Shown: piece by piece, positions 1 to 10,625 of the stretch | Numbering within the stretch: the first letter of the stretch is position 1 | How the letters are laid out: the number at the start of each line of letters is the position of its first letter | Origin: Bacteroidota bacterium | Lineage (GTDB): Bacteria > Bacteroidota > Bacteroidia > B-17B0 > Aurantibacillaceae | Length of the DNA stretch: 64,000 nt | Direction: 5' to 3' | Assembly (NCBI GenBank): GCA_016194985.1 | Contig: JACQAK010000013.1 | Coordinates: forward strand, 101,999 to 165,998 | Program-made: the position numbers and the translations under genes | The notes under the pieces: generated by a model | Databases searched by the model: none | What the model was told of the DNA's origin: nothing | What the model saw: only the letters and a program-made list of their open reading frames with translations

Positions 1-55
1 TTGTATGGCTAGTTAATTTCGTAATTGATTTCATAATCTCTAATAAATTAGTCGT

Positions 56-811
56 TTATTTCTTTGCTTGATACCTGTAATCCTTCAACTGAAAGGCTTT
101 ATATTTATCTAATAAATTTATTTTCTCTTTATCGTTTAATACAATTAATTTTTCCTGAAATTCAGATTCAGCAATAGTTATTGGCGCTTGGTAATTTGTA
201 AATAAAACTTCTAATCGAGGCTTTACCTTTGTTTTCAAAGGTGCCAAGTATTGACCATCTCCATCATCTTCTTCTATTTGTTCACTGTAATAATATACCA
301 AAGATTCTAGTAACCCTTTATCATTGATTGTAAACTCATAAGCCTCGTATAATTCATTTTTTATAAAATCAATTCTATAACAAACACTCTTACCAATCTT
401 TCTTTTCTTTAAGGCTTTTACATTATCTAACATAACTTCTAAATCTTTTGCATTAGTTAATGCTGGGTTCAACTTTCCCGGATTTAAAACTGTTATAATT
501 TTGTCAAGAGTATCAATAATGATTCTGACTTTTTCATTCTGAATGGTTTTTATGCCTACTACCTCGGTTTTATACTTATTACCTAAACGTTTGTAATAAC
601 CTTCAGAACTTTCAATTATTTCTTTGGATACATAATCTTTATAGGAAGTGTATTTTAATTTAAAAGCATAGTTTTGGGTATTGGTAAACCAAGTCCATGT
701 TTTTTGATAAGATGAAATAACTTCACTTTTAGTCGCAACCTCCCATGTCCCAACTTGAGCACTTGAAATAGTGGAAACAAAAACAAATAGTATGTATACT
801 GCTTTTCTCAA
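56..811 (-). CDS. Exported protein, LolA-like outer-membrane-lipoprotein-carrier fold suspected
   Basis: 251 aa ORF with N-terminal signal peptide (MRKAVYILFVFVSTISSAQ); last gene of minus-strand operon; fold guess from sequence pattern only. Confidence 0.6.
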   Translation of the reverse strand: MRKAVYILFVFVSTISSAQVGTWEVATKSEVISSYQKTWTWFTNTQNYAFKLKYTSYKDYVSKEIIESSEGYYKRLGNKYKTEVVGIKTIQNEKVRIIIDTLDKIITVLNPGKLNPALTNAKDLEVMLDNVKALKKRKIGKSVCYRIDFIKNELYEAYEFTINDKGLLESLVYYYSEQIEEDDGDGQYLAPLKTKVKPRLEVLFTNYQAPITIAESEFQEKLIVLNDKEKINLLDKYKAFQLKDYRYQAKK

Positions 812-815
812 AAAA

Positions 816-2297
816 TTATTTTTTAGTGTTATTTCTATTTTCCTGAATAGTCATTTTCCCTTTTTCTGTTTCTTTTTTCACTCTTATTAATTTACCCTCT
901 TCATCATATTCATAAAGGGTGGCATAGTTTCTTTCGTCTAATTCAGCCACCAATCTCATGGTCACAGGATCATATACGTAAGATTTCATGGAGCCATCAA
1001 ATGGCAAGACACGAACATCATCAAAATAACAATCACCTGTTGAGCAATCTAATTTGATACTTATATTTGTTGCAGAAGCAGGGATTAAGAATTCTCCTTC
1101 TACCCTTTGCCATCCATCAATTATAACACCACTAGCTGTAAATGGACCAACGCTTCCTGAAATCGATGGAAATAAAATTGTAAGACTCGGATTTGTATAA
1201 CTTGTTTTTGATTGAGGTGCATTCTTTTCTTTCACCCACGCACTTACTAAATATTTTTTACCCGGTATGGGTGCAAATGAACTAATACAATCAGTACATG
1301 GGGGAGGAGGTGTTGTATTACATAAATTTGAACACTGATAGACTAAAATTTCAGCGTTAAGCTGAGTTGCTGCGAGGTAAGTATCCGAAACTCTAATATC
1401 AATATAATTTTGCCCCGCTACTAAAATCGAACTACTGCAAGAATTTACTGAGAGTAATAATGGTCCTCCGGTATACATACCACCTGTTGTTCCATAACCG
1501 GGTGACTTAATATCAGTTCCATTTAAACTAACCTGATATACAGCATCATCAGCCCTCAAGTTCATGACTACTTTGTAGGATTTATTCGCAGGTAATGGTG
1601 ATGGGAGATTAAAATAAGTTCGATAAGTTGTTATATAGGGAGCAGGGTCTTGGCTACTGGAAGTAGAATTTAAACTTATAAATCTTGCGTTTCCCGAAGC
1701 ATTTCCATACCACGAACCATTCGGATCAATATCGTATGCCAGTACGCCTGTATAATATGTTTCCGTGCCGGGTATTGGTGTGAAAGTAGGATATGATAAA
1801 AGCTGTTTTTTTGTAACGAACCAATAGGGATCAAAATTTCCGTCATTAGCACTGGTGTATGGAGCATTTGCAACCCTATTAAATCCAGTACTTATATTAC
1901 TATATGTTGGGCAGGATTCACAATTACCAGTTACGGCAACCGTACATGTAGCTGAGGAAGAACAGGCTCCAGGTCCGAGTGTTGATAACGTCAACGTATA
2001 AATTCCATTTGTTGTGTAGGTGTGGTATGTCACTGGGAATATTGAACCTGAAAAAACATTATAAGAATTTACAACTACAGGGCTACCATCTCCATAGTTC
2101 AGGGTTGTAGTATAGGAAAGGTTACCCGAGATTCGAGTAACCGTTTTATAAATAATACATGGCTGTGGAAGTGAGGTAGTACATGTAAAACCTATGATAG
2201 TTGGACACGACTGCGCCTTCAGTTTCCCGCCTAGACAAAGTATTATCCCTATAATAATGAACTGATATCTATACATTTTTATCTTTTTTAAATTCAT
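816..2297 (-). CDS. Secreted PKD-like/carbohydrate-binding-like protein ending in a YD/Rhs-type repeat
   Basis: 493 aa; signal peptide (..IIGIILCLGGKLKAQ); C-terminus YFDDVRVLPFDGSMKSYVYDPVTMRLVAELDERNYATLYEYDEEGKLIRVKKETEKGKMTIQE, typical end of giant Bacteroidota Rhs-like surface proteins. Confidence 0.75.
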   Translation of the reverse strand: MNLKKIKMYRYQFIIIGIILCLGGKLKAQSCPTIIGFTCTTSLPQPCIIYKTVTRISGNLSYTTTLNYGDGSPVVVNSYNVFSGSIFPVTYHTYTTNGIYTLTLSTLGPGACSSSATCTVAVTGNCESCPTYSNISTGFNRVANAPYTSANDGNFDPYWFVTKKQLLSYPTFTPIPGTETYYTGVLAYDIDPNGSWYGNASGNARFISLNSTSSSQDPAPYITTYRTYFNLPSPLPANKSYKVVMNLRADDAVYQVSLNGTDIKSPGYGTTGGMYTGGPLLLSVNSCSSSILVAGQNYIDIRVSDTYLAATQLNAEILVYQCSNLCNTTPPPPCTDCISSFAPIPGKKYLVSAWVKEKNAPQSKTSYTNPSLTILFPSISGSVGPFTASGVIIDGWQRVEGEFLIPASATNISIKLDCSTGDCYFDDVRVLPFDGSMKSYVYDPVTMRLVAELDERNYATLYEYDEEGKLIRVKKETEKGKMTIQENRNNTKK

Positions 2298-2306
2298 AAA
2301 ATATTT

Positions 2307-2744
2307 TTAGTGTGAAATAGGATTAGTCACAGACTTTACAATGTTTATGTTTGAGGTGTAGTTCAATTTTATTTTCCAACTGTTATTATAGGTAGTTTGA
2401 TCCACAATTTTTGTAAAAAAAATATCATTGCCTAAAATGGTTTTCTTTTCATTTGCGCTAGTCTCTAAATAATTAAAACCACTCGCATGTGCCTTTAAAT
2501 CATAGTTACCAATTTGTAAAACAAGTGCATTGCTTTGATTTAAAATAGACAAATCCAAAGATTTAAGATTTTGCAGTTGTTGAACAGTAATTTTAAATAC
2601 TAACTTGTAATTACTAGGTCCAGATATAGTATCTTGAGCAACTGTTATGGCTGATAGTTGAACAGTCAATGAATCGTTGGCGCTTGTCTGACAAGATAAA
2701 CGATTCACAAAAAACATCACGAGTATTAAACTGATATATTTCAT
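2307..2744 (-). CDS. Small exported protein of unknown function
   Basis: 145 aa, signal peptide MKYISLILVMFFVNRLSCQ; lies between the two Rhs-like pieces. Confidence 0.6.
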   Translation of the reverse strand: MKYISLILVMFFVNRLSCQTSANDSLTVQLSAITVAQDTISGPSNYKLVFKITVQQLQNLKSLDLSILNQSNALVLQIGNYDLKAHASGFNYLETSANEKKTILGNDIFFTKIVDQTTYNNSWKIKLNYTSNINIVKSVTNPISH

Positions 2745-2765
2745 TTTTTACTTTTTATGATTTAA

Positions 2766-5700
2766 TTAAAATTTCACAATTGTTTTTTTAATACAACCTT
2801 TTTCATCTGTCACTGTAAATTCTACACTGCAAGGTCCCGAACTTGTCACTTTTACACCTGTAGCCGTAAGAGTAATTTGTGGATTACTGGATGCTCCTGA
2901 CAAAATACTCCATGTTGTGTTATATGGTGCAGTTCCTCCCGAAAAGTTCACTAACCAAGCTACTGAAGGTGTAGACTGATAATTTTGGAGTAAATTAATA
3001 TTGCATCCTGAAGAATCAATACAACTTAAATTAATTTGTTTGTTAAACAATTTTGGAGAACCCGCAGTTACTTTTAAACTGTATCTTCCTGTATGAGATT
3101 CTGTTTTTGTAGTATCCGTTGAAGCAATTTTAAAGTGGTCATCAATGCAAGGATTAAATCGATAATCTTCAAAACCGTCAAAACCTTGTTCTTTAAATTG
3201 TGAATTAGCCGCAACTGATAGTGCCTGTGTTTGATTATAACCAAAGGTTGCAGAAGAATATCTTCCTAAAGCATCCTTATTTTCAACCTCTTGGCCAAAC
3301 ACATTGAACTCAGTAACTTCACTTACATAAGTCCAGTTGTTACCATCTACTTGCCAATTACCTGAATTTAACTTGTAGTATGGCGTATAAGATTCAAACA
3401 CTCCATCTTTTCTGATATTTGTATTGTTGTTCGTATTGCTTTGACTACGAGTTGTTAAATGGGTGTATGATTTTAATGGTCGCCAAGTACCCTTTATACC
3501 ATTAACAAAAGGATTACTTGTATAAGGAATAATTGTATTTTTAGCAATACAGTCACAATGTGTTTTACGTTTATTCGCAAACTCAACAGCAGACGCTTGT
3601 AACACATTTTGATAGGCATTACTACTAAGTGAAAGCAACGGATTACTTAACGTTGTGATAGTTGCCATATCAGTTGTCAAATTGTTTTTCTTTCCTGAGC
3701 GAATAATTTTTAAATTATAATTGTCATTAGCTACAGAGCTACCATTTTTTAAAATAAATGATATCGTATTTCCAGTAACTCCATCTACCCATGCAACAAC
3801 ATTATTGCTGGGTAATGAACCTTTAAGAGCTACTTCATCTCCTTCTTTAAATAAGTACGCAGATGCTAAAGTAACTGTGCCACCTGAAATATTTACACCA
3901 CTTTGTTCAAAGCCTAAATTCTCATAAGAAGATCCCATCAAATCGTAATACCACCAAGCGGGATATTTAAATGAATAAATGTTGTCATTATAATTAGTAG
4001 TAGTTTGTGTTAGAAGCAAATCTCCAGTTTCAGAATCATATGCCAAATTTTTAGTTGAAACAACAGAACCTAAATCCTTAGCAATCGTTTCTTCTTGAAT
4101 ACCGAAACGCTGAACTACTTTGGTTAAAGTTGCTGAACGGAATCGTGACTTGTCTTTTGCAAAGCCCGGCCATATACCCGGAATAGGAACAGGAACCCCA
4201 TAAATTGGCATTACATCTAGATTTAGTTCAACAGTTGTAGATTTAGTTTCCGTTTTAGACTCTCTAAAATCTCCCACCATATCAAAGAACATTCCGATAT
4301 TTCGTTGATTTATTGTTCCGTTTTTTTCGATGACTTTACAATTATTAGTAAGCTTAAAACTTCCATTTAAATATGGTTCCGATTTATATTTATATTCAAC
4401 ACTTGTAATAGGAACACTTTGTCCTTCCTGATATACCTTTTGAGATTTTGGTTTACCATGCATATCATTTAATTCAATCACAAAGCCTTGGGTAGCTGCA
4501 AAATAATCTCGCACATTTATTTTCAATAATGATCTTAAACTACCCGGACCATCTTTCCCCCTTCTAAATTTAACCTCTGTTCTTTTTGTAATGGTCGGAA
4601 AATCTTTGGCTGTATAAAATTCATGCATTACAATTCCCGTAGCGTGACGTGTAACGTTTGCTCGTTGAATATTTTTCACGCTTACTTGACTATATCCTAT
4701 ACTTGGACTAGGGAAAAATGATTCGCCAAACGGCTCTTCAACATAAGATTGGTCATCAGGAACTAATAATTTCTTAGCATTTACAAAAATCGGTTGTTTA
4801 AAAGGGTTTTCATCTCCGCCTAATTGAGGCTCGTAGGAGGCAACCCCTGACGAACGACCATCAGCTAAATTATAATTGTACTCTTGACCATAGTTAGAAG
4901 TTTCTCCATTTGAAGAGCCTCCTACCATCGTTTGCCAGTTATCAATCATTTCAATTTTCTTAACCCTCAGGCCACCGCCTAATTTATGTCCATCGGGATT
5001 ATTTAGTCTTACCCACGATTTAGCTCCAATAAATTCTTGAGCAACACTATAATATTGAAATAGACTTTGAGTTGGCCCCGTTACAGCATCACGAATATTT
5101 TTTATAAAAGATGAATTAACCAAAGCCGAAACAATAGATCCACTTAGTGTTCCACTAAAACTTCCACTTGTAGCATCCCATACAACTTTAGGTAAATGTA
5201 ATTTACCAAAATTGATACCTGCTTTTACAATTGGATTAACATTACTACCTGTATTATCATCGGTTTATTAATATTTCCATTTGGAGCTTTAAATAAAAAA
5301 TAGCCGCCACCATTTGAAAAAGGAACTGTGGTATTACTTTGGTTAACATTAGCGGGAGTAACTAAACTCGTATCACTGACGTAATTAATAATTTTAAACA
5401 TTTGCCCTGCTTGTTTATCCTGTACATAAGCATAATCATCAGATTCGTATGATACTTTAATTGTTCCTCCGGATGGGAGATTAATCTCTTTCAAATTCCA
5501 TACAGATGTATAGACATCTGTTAATGTTCGATCCTGTTCTACGTAAGGATAATCTGAAGGAGGCATAGCCGTTGATCCTATAAAGGAGTTAGCATTTTCA
5601 GATGTACTTGCATTATCACGAACACCAATAGTTGTGGCATTATTAGGTTTATAATTACCCCATCGATCATAGGCTTTAATGTTGTAATTAGGGTTTTCAA

Positions 5701-8263
5701 CTGGATTGGTTTCATGGTAGTCAAATACATAAGGACTCATCCTTGCTCTATTTGAATTTTGGTAAGTGAAATATATTTTCTTTAAAGTTAATTTACCTGT
5801 TCCTGGAACTGAAGTATTTGTTATCCCTTTACACAAAGCATAAGTATATTCAAAATGCACACGTTTAAGAGGTGTTTTTAAATCTCTTTTAGAATACATA
5901 CTGATACTATCCAACTTCATTACTTTTGAACTAGAGCTAACACCCCCGTTTTCTCCAACTACTCCTAAACCATCCTGTCTAAAGGACTTATGAAATACGG
6001 CAATATAATTTTTAGTAATTACCGAGTCTAAATAATAAAGATCTTTTGTTCCATATAAGATATTTGCCTTGTCATCCGTATAATCAGATTTTAAGCCTTC
6101 CGAAAAAGTCGCCTTTTGACTTTCAACAGGAGTTCTCCAATTAAAGTTACTTAGTTTAGTATATTTAAATTTAGTGTATCCTCCAAAATCTCCATCACTT
6201 GGGCCTCTAACACCATCTGCGTCAATATAATCCGGAGTTAATACAGAAGTTAATAAATAGGAATGAGCATATGCCGGAGTTGTTGTACGGCTAAAATAAT
6301 TATCTAATCCTTTTGCATTGCTCAAAGAATTGTCAGAACCTCCATAACTTACTAAACCATCAGAAGCAGAGCCTGCTAGAGAAGAATTATTATCGTGATT
6401 TGTAATATCAGTACTACCAACAGAAAACGTAATTTCCTTCTGTGAATTGTTGTATGCTGCAATGCCATAAATGTAACGAGAACCATCTGTTCCTAAAGTA
6501 GTGACTTCTGCGATATGGTGTGGTTGAGCCGAGGTAGATAGTTGACTATTATAACTGTTATCAATTGCAAAATCGTTATATTCATTTGATTTCAAAAAAG
6601 AAATATTTTGTGTTTTTTTATCACGTTTTTTTCTTTTGATAGGGCCTGAATAAGAAAATGTTTGTCCATATTGGTTAACAAAACCGTTTTTCACTGCGTG
6701 GTCAAATTTTCCAAAATTTACATCAAAACGAACAGGGTTATCTCGTCCTGCACTTTCATAAAAAGTAGAATCAGAGTCAACTGTTTTTTCATTTGCTTCT
6801 TTAAAATACACATTTTCAAAATCATTACCATCTCCTTTTGGAGTATGAACTAATGAATACAAAGCCGCATTATCACTTTTCCATTTTCCTGATTGACTTA
6901 ATACATCAATAACAGTTACGTTTGTTCCAACGTGAACATAGCCACCAAAGCCTAACTCAGCAGTTAAAGCATCATTATCATTTGTAGTATAACTAGCTGC
7001 ATCAAAGACATAACCAATGTCGCCACGGAATGGTCTGTAACTTCCTCCTATTCCTTGCCCTGAAACACCGTAAGTATCAAAGGTGAAATTTGTTAATGGT
7101 AAAGCAGGGGTGTTCTCTGTAAACGTTCCGTCTTTTTCTCTATTATAATCCATTAATGCGTTATCATTATACTGACCTTTCTCTGCATATAAATACCCAT
7201 AGGCAGGATTATTAATAGTTGTTTGAGCTAATTCTTGTCCTGAATAAAATCCCGACAAACCAATCTTTCCATGAACGCCCCACAATTCTCCACCAAGAGT
7301 GAAACTTCCTGACATAGAAAAATTTTTCATTGGCATATCTATCTTTGGTGTATAGGTTGGTTGACCAAAATCAAATGTACCGCCTGCACTTTGAGCTCCT
7401 AATGAAGCGGATGAAGCATTTTGTCCTGTTCTAACTGTTTCAGTTGTAGTGGTTGATCCATCTTTATTTTGAGTCACAGTTTTATCTGTTGCCTTTCGAC
7501 TTACAGATGCAGAAGCACTAATAGACAATTGTTTTAAACCTCCTCTTGAATTAAAAGCCGTTCCAATACTTATCCCTAGACTGGTTTCTGTGTTGCCCCC
7601 ACTGCTTATTTTTGCGCTAAAACCCAATGATGGCTGAACGGTTAATCCTTCATCACTGCTGGATGTTAATCCTAATCCAGCATTTAATTTGCCACCACCA
7701 CCAAGGCCAGCGCTAATATTAACGTTAAAACTTTTTATAACAGATGGGCCAGTATAATTATTAAAATTAAAACCATATGAACCACCCAATCCTAATCCAA
7801 TTTTCCCGCTACCAAATAATTCTACACCCACATTTACAGCTACCCCCCAAGTCTTGTTGGGTTTCATGTTAAATTCCTTAGTTACATTTTCTCCGGAAAA
7901 ATCATCAGGGATACCTCGCATATTTCTATTTATTACACCAGGATTAATGTTCCATCCTAAACCTACCCAACTCGCTTCTTGATCTGTATTAACACCTGAA
8001 TGGTACGATATGTTAATTGGGTATCCTTCTACATCCATTAAGGGGAGATTATAATTAAAATCCCCTGAGAACATATCCACCATATCTGATGTTCCAATAG
8101 GCTCAAAAGATTGAACCTCCGGTTGACTTGGACCACCTGTTAAAGCGTATGCACCTGTTGGATAAGAAACCTCAAGGAAAATCAATATAGCCAAAATCAA
8201 AGAAGTTTGCTTTTGTAATTTCCTTTTAATCTTTACCAGTTTACGTTTATTAATTTTTATCAT
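2766..8263 (-). pseudogene. Giant Rhs/SpvB-like surface protein, interrupted by a -1 nt frameshift (ORFs 5225..8263 and 2766..5123)
   Basis: N-terminal ORF has MFSGDFNYNLPLMDVEGYPINISYHSGVNTDQEASWVGLGWNINPGVINRNMRGIPDDF; after ..NGNINKP the other frame continues DDNTGSNVNPIVKAGINFGKLHLPKVVWDATSGSFSGTLSGSIVSALVNSSFIKN.. into the 785 aa ORF. One nt missing at about 5261/5262. Could be a sequencing error rather than a true pseudogene. Confidence 0.8.
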
Positions 8264-8943
8264 AATCCGCTTATATTGGGTAAGTTAATGAGTTGCTTGT
8301 TTTTATAATTGAATTTCACGAAACCTTTTTCAAATAATTTGTCATTATAAATGATTGTAAACTCGCTGTCTTTATTAAATTTTTTATTATCAAAAGCGAG
8401 CATAACTGTTGAGTATGGGGCGACTTCAAATATCCTTTCAAAGTGAAATAGTCCCGGTAAAAGCGTGTCGTTTCCTTGAACTAGGTATATATCTTTTTGC
8501 ATTTCAAACGAGGTATATTTAACCCTCTCTTCATATTGAGCTGGAGATTGGAGTTTATATTTTAATAATTCACCTGTTCCATCAATAACCTCTAGTCTAA
8601 AGTTAAAGTAACTCATATCATAATAATGATTACAAGCTTCTTGAAATTTAGGAAAATCGTAAGTTTCTGTTCGGAGCTCTAAATACGCCATACATGGGGC
8701 GGGCCTATAAGATAGATCAAATCGTATATCTGCAATATCCTTTGATTTATTGAGTTTGTTATTTTTATCGGCGCACCATGTTACAAACTCCTGAACGGTA
8801 ACCTTTTCTTCGGTGTAATTTTTAAGTTCTACAGTCTCTTCTGATTGCTCGTTTAACTGCTCTTTTATTTCTTTGCCATGACAAGAAACAACAGCTGTAA
8901 TAACGATTGTGAAAAATGAGCCTATTATAAACTGTCTAATCAA
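8260..8943 (-). CDS. Putative lipoprotein of unknown function
   Basis: 227 aa, lipobox-like VVSCHGKE near N-terminus; stop overlaps next gene start (ATGA). Confidence 0.65.
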   Translation of the reverse strand: MIRQFIIGSFFTIVITAVVSCHGKEIKEQLNEQSEETVELKNYTEEKVTVQEFVTWCADKNNKLNKSKDIADIRFDLSYRPAPCMAYLELRTETYDFPKFQEACNHYYDMSYFNFRLEVIDGTGELLKYKLQSPAQYEERVKYTSFEMQKDIYLVQGNDTLLPGLFHFERIFEVAPYSTVMLAFDNKKFNKDSEFTIIYNDKLFEKGFVKFNYKNKQLINLPNISGL

Positions 8944-9478
8944 TTCCTTTGTATTTATTATTTATATATACAATTATATCTTCAGAAATATTGTACGATT
9001 CCTTAGAATACATTAAACTACCATTACCGTCAGCGCCAAGTATGATGTCGTAATTGTTTTTTTTACCATACTCAATTACATACTGCGTTAATTGAGCTAA
9101 TATTTGATTATCATATTTTTGACTTAATACAGCATTATCTTCTTGATATTGCTTTTTTAATTTTAAAAATTCTTCTCTGTTGTATTCAAACTGGTAAATC
9201 TCATCTTTCGGTATTTCAATCTTTGAATTTTTTCGTTCGTTCAAATGCTTGGACATTAATTTTAAATTAAAAGATAAACTATCAAGAATTTTATCTCTGC
9301 CTTTTTGTGTTTTTTCATATTCTTTCTCTAACTCTTTTTTCATTTGAAACCCATTAAATACTTTTTTAATTTCTATATAGGCCGTTTTAGTATGGTACAT
9401 CCTGTTATATATAAATAAAGCAACAAAGCTGATAAGCCCTGAAATTAGAATTGTTGTAATAAGTGATTTTAGTTTCAT
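8936..9478 (-). CDS. OmpH/Skp-family periplasmic chaperone-like protein
   Basis: 180 aa: N-terminal TM/signal, coiled-coil centre, C-terminal NNYDIILGADGNGSLMYSKESYNISEDIIVYINNKY typical of OmpH family. Confidence 0.75.
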   Translation of the reverse strand: MKLKSLITTILISGLISFVALFIYNRMYHTKTAYIEIKKVFNGFQMKKELEKEYEKTQKGRDKILDSLSFNLKLMSKHLNERKNSKIEIPKDEIYQFEYNREEFLKLKKQYQEDNAVLSQKYDNQILAQLTQYVIEYGKKNNYDIILGADGNGSLMYSKESYNISEDIIVYINNKYKGID

Positions 9479-9497
9479 AAATTAAATAAGTATGTTG

Positions 9498-10622
9498 TTA
9501 TGGTAAAAATATTTTTAAGTAAAATGATTCGTTCTTTTCATTCTTTATTTCTAAAGTGTAAAATCCCGAGTTTAGCTTTTTTGCATCTAAGTTTAATTCA
9601 TACCTATTGTCACCGGATACTTTTAACTCAGAAGTTGCGCTAGAAATTCCATTTTTAGTTTTCTCTTTATCTTGCTTAACATCAATGTCAATGGGTTTAG
9701 ATTTGACATCTGTTAAATTGAATTTCAATTGCCCCTGGCTTTTATATTCTTCTAAAAATTTAAAATATACTTTACCATCGTAGGCATTATAATACGATCC
9801 GTCTAATTGATTTTTCAAAGCAACGTATTTTAAGCTTTTTAATTCATTTATGACCTTAGTGTTAAATACCCATGATTCGGTTTTGTTAATAACAACCCCG
9901 TCACTCAATTTTTGAACTTGCCATGCGTATTTAGAACCATCTTTTAATTCTTTAGCATCATAAGGATATTGAACTTGGTGTTCCTTGAGGTAATTTTTAA
10001 CCATAGCTGGTGAATTAATTGTAATTGCCTCTTCAGCGGATTGATCCTTTTTCATTTCGGAAACTATCATTCGATAAAATTCTCCTTGGTTTAATAAAGT
10101 AAACGGTTCGCTGTGTGTCCATGATAAAATAGGGTTCTTTGAATCAACAGTATCACCATCAAGGGGATTAACTAAGTATAAATATTGATTAAAATCAGCT
10201 TCTAATTCATCACAAAAATCATCGACTTTATCCGCCCCATTTTCCACTAAAATAGAACTACATATTTTATATCTTCCACTAGCCAAATTATGAGTTGTTT
10301 TAAGATAATTTGCTTGCGATGAGCTGGAATATTCAACCGATGCAACCCCTCTATTTCCAGAGGTTCCTGAATTTAATCCTTTTGAAAGTTTAAACGGTTG
10401 TGACTTAACGGTTAGTAAAACGACATTACTGGAACTATACAATTGTGTTAAAATTTGAACCTGCTTTTCATTTTCGCCATTCATAATCCCAACATTCAAT
10501 AGTGCTTCCGGAGTTATATTAAATGCCTGCACTGAAATATTAATAATACTTACTTGAGATTTCATTGTAATTTGAAACAGCAAACACAAAAGTATTGTTC
10601 TAAAAAATACTGGAATTTTCAT
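9498..10622 (-). CDS. Exported protein of unknown function (operon member)
   Basis: 374 aa, signal peptide ..LLCLLFQITMKSQ; fibronectin/Ig-like segments suspected (LSWTHSEPF..YAWQVQKLSDG). Confidence 0.55.
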   Translation of the reverse strand: MKIPVFFRTILLCLLFQITMKSQVSIINISVQAFNITPEALLNVGIMNGENEKQVQILTQLYSSSNVVLLTVKSQPFKLSKGLNSGTSGNRGVASVEYSSSSQANYLKTTHNLASGRYKICSSILVENGADKVDDFCDELEADFNQYLYLVNPLDGDTVDSKNPILSWTHSEPFTLLNQGEFYRMIVSEMKKDQSAEEAITINSPAMVKNYLKEHQVQYPYDAKELKDGSKYAWQVQKLSDGVVINKTESWVFNTKVINELKSLKYVALKNQLDGSYYNAYDGKVYFKFLEEYKSQGQLKFNLTDVKSKPIDIDVKQDKEKTKNGISSATSELKVSGDNRYELNLDAKKLNSGFYTLEIKNEKNESFYLKIFLP

Positions 10623-10625
10623 GCG

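Noticed and set aside
5255-5270. Programmed -1 ribosomal frameshift in the Rhs-like gene
   Set aside because: No canonical slippery heptamer (local sequence AATAAACCGATGAT); error or mutation is simpler
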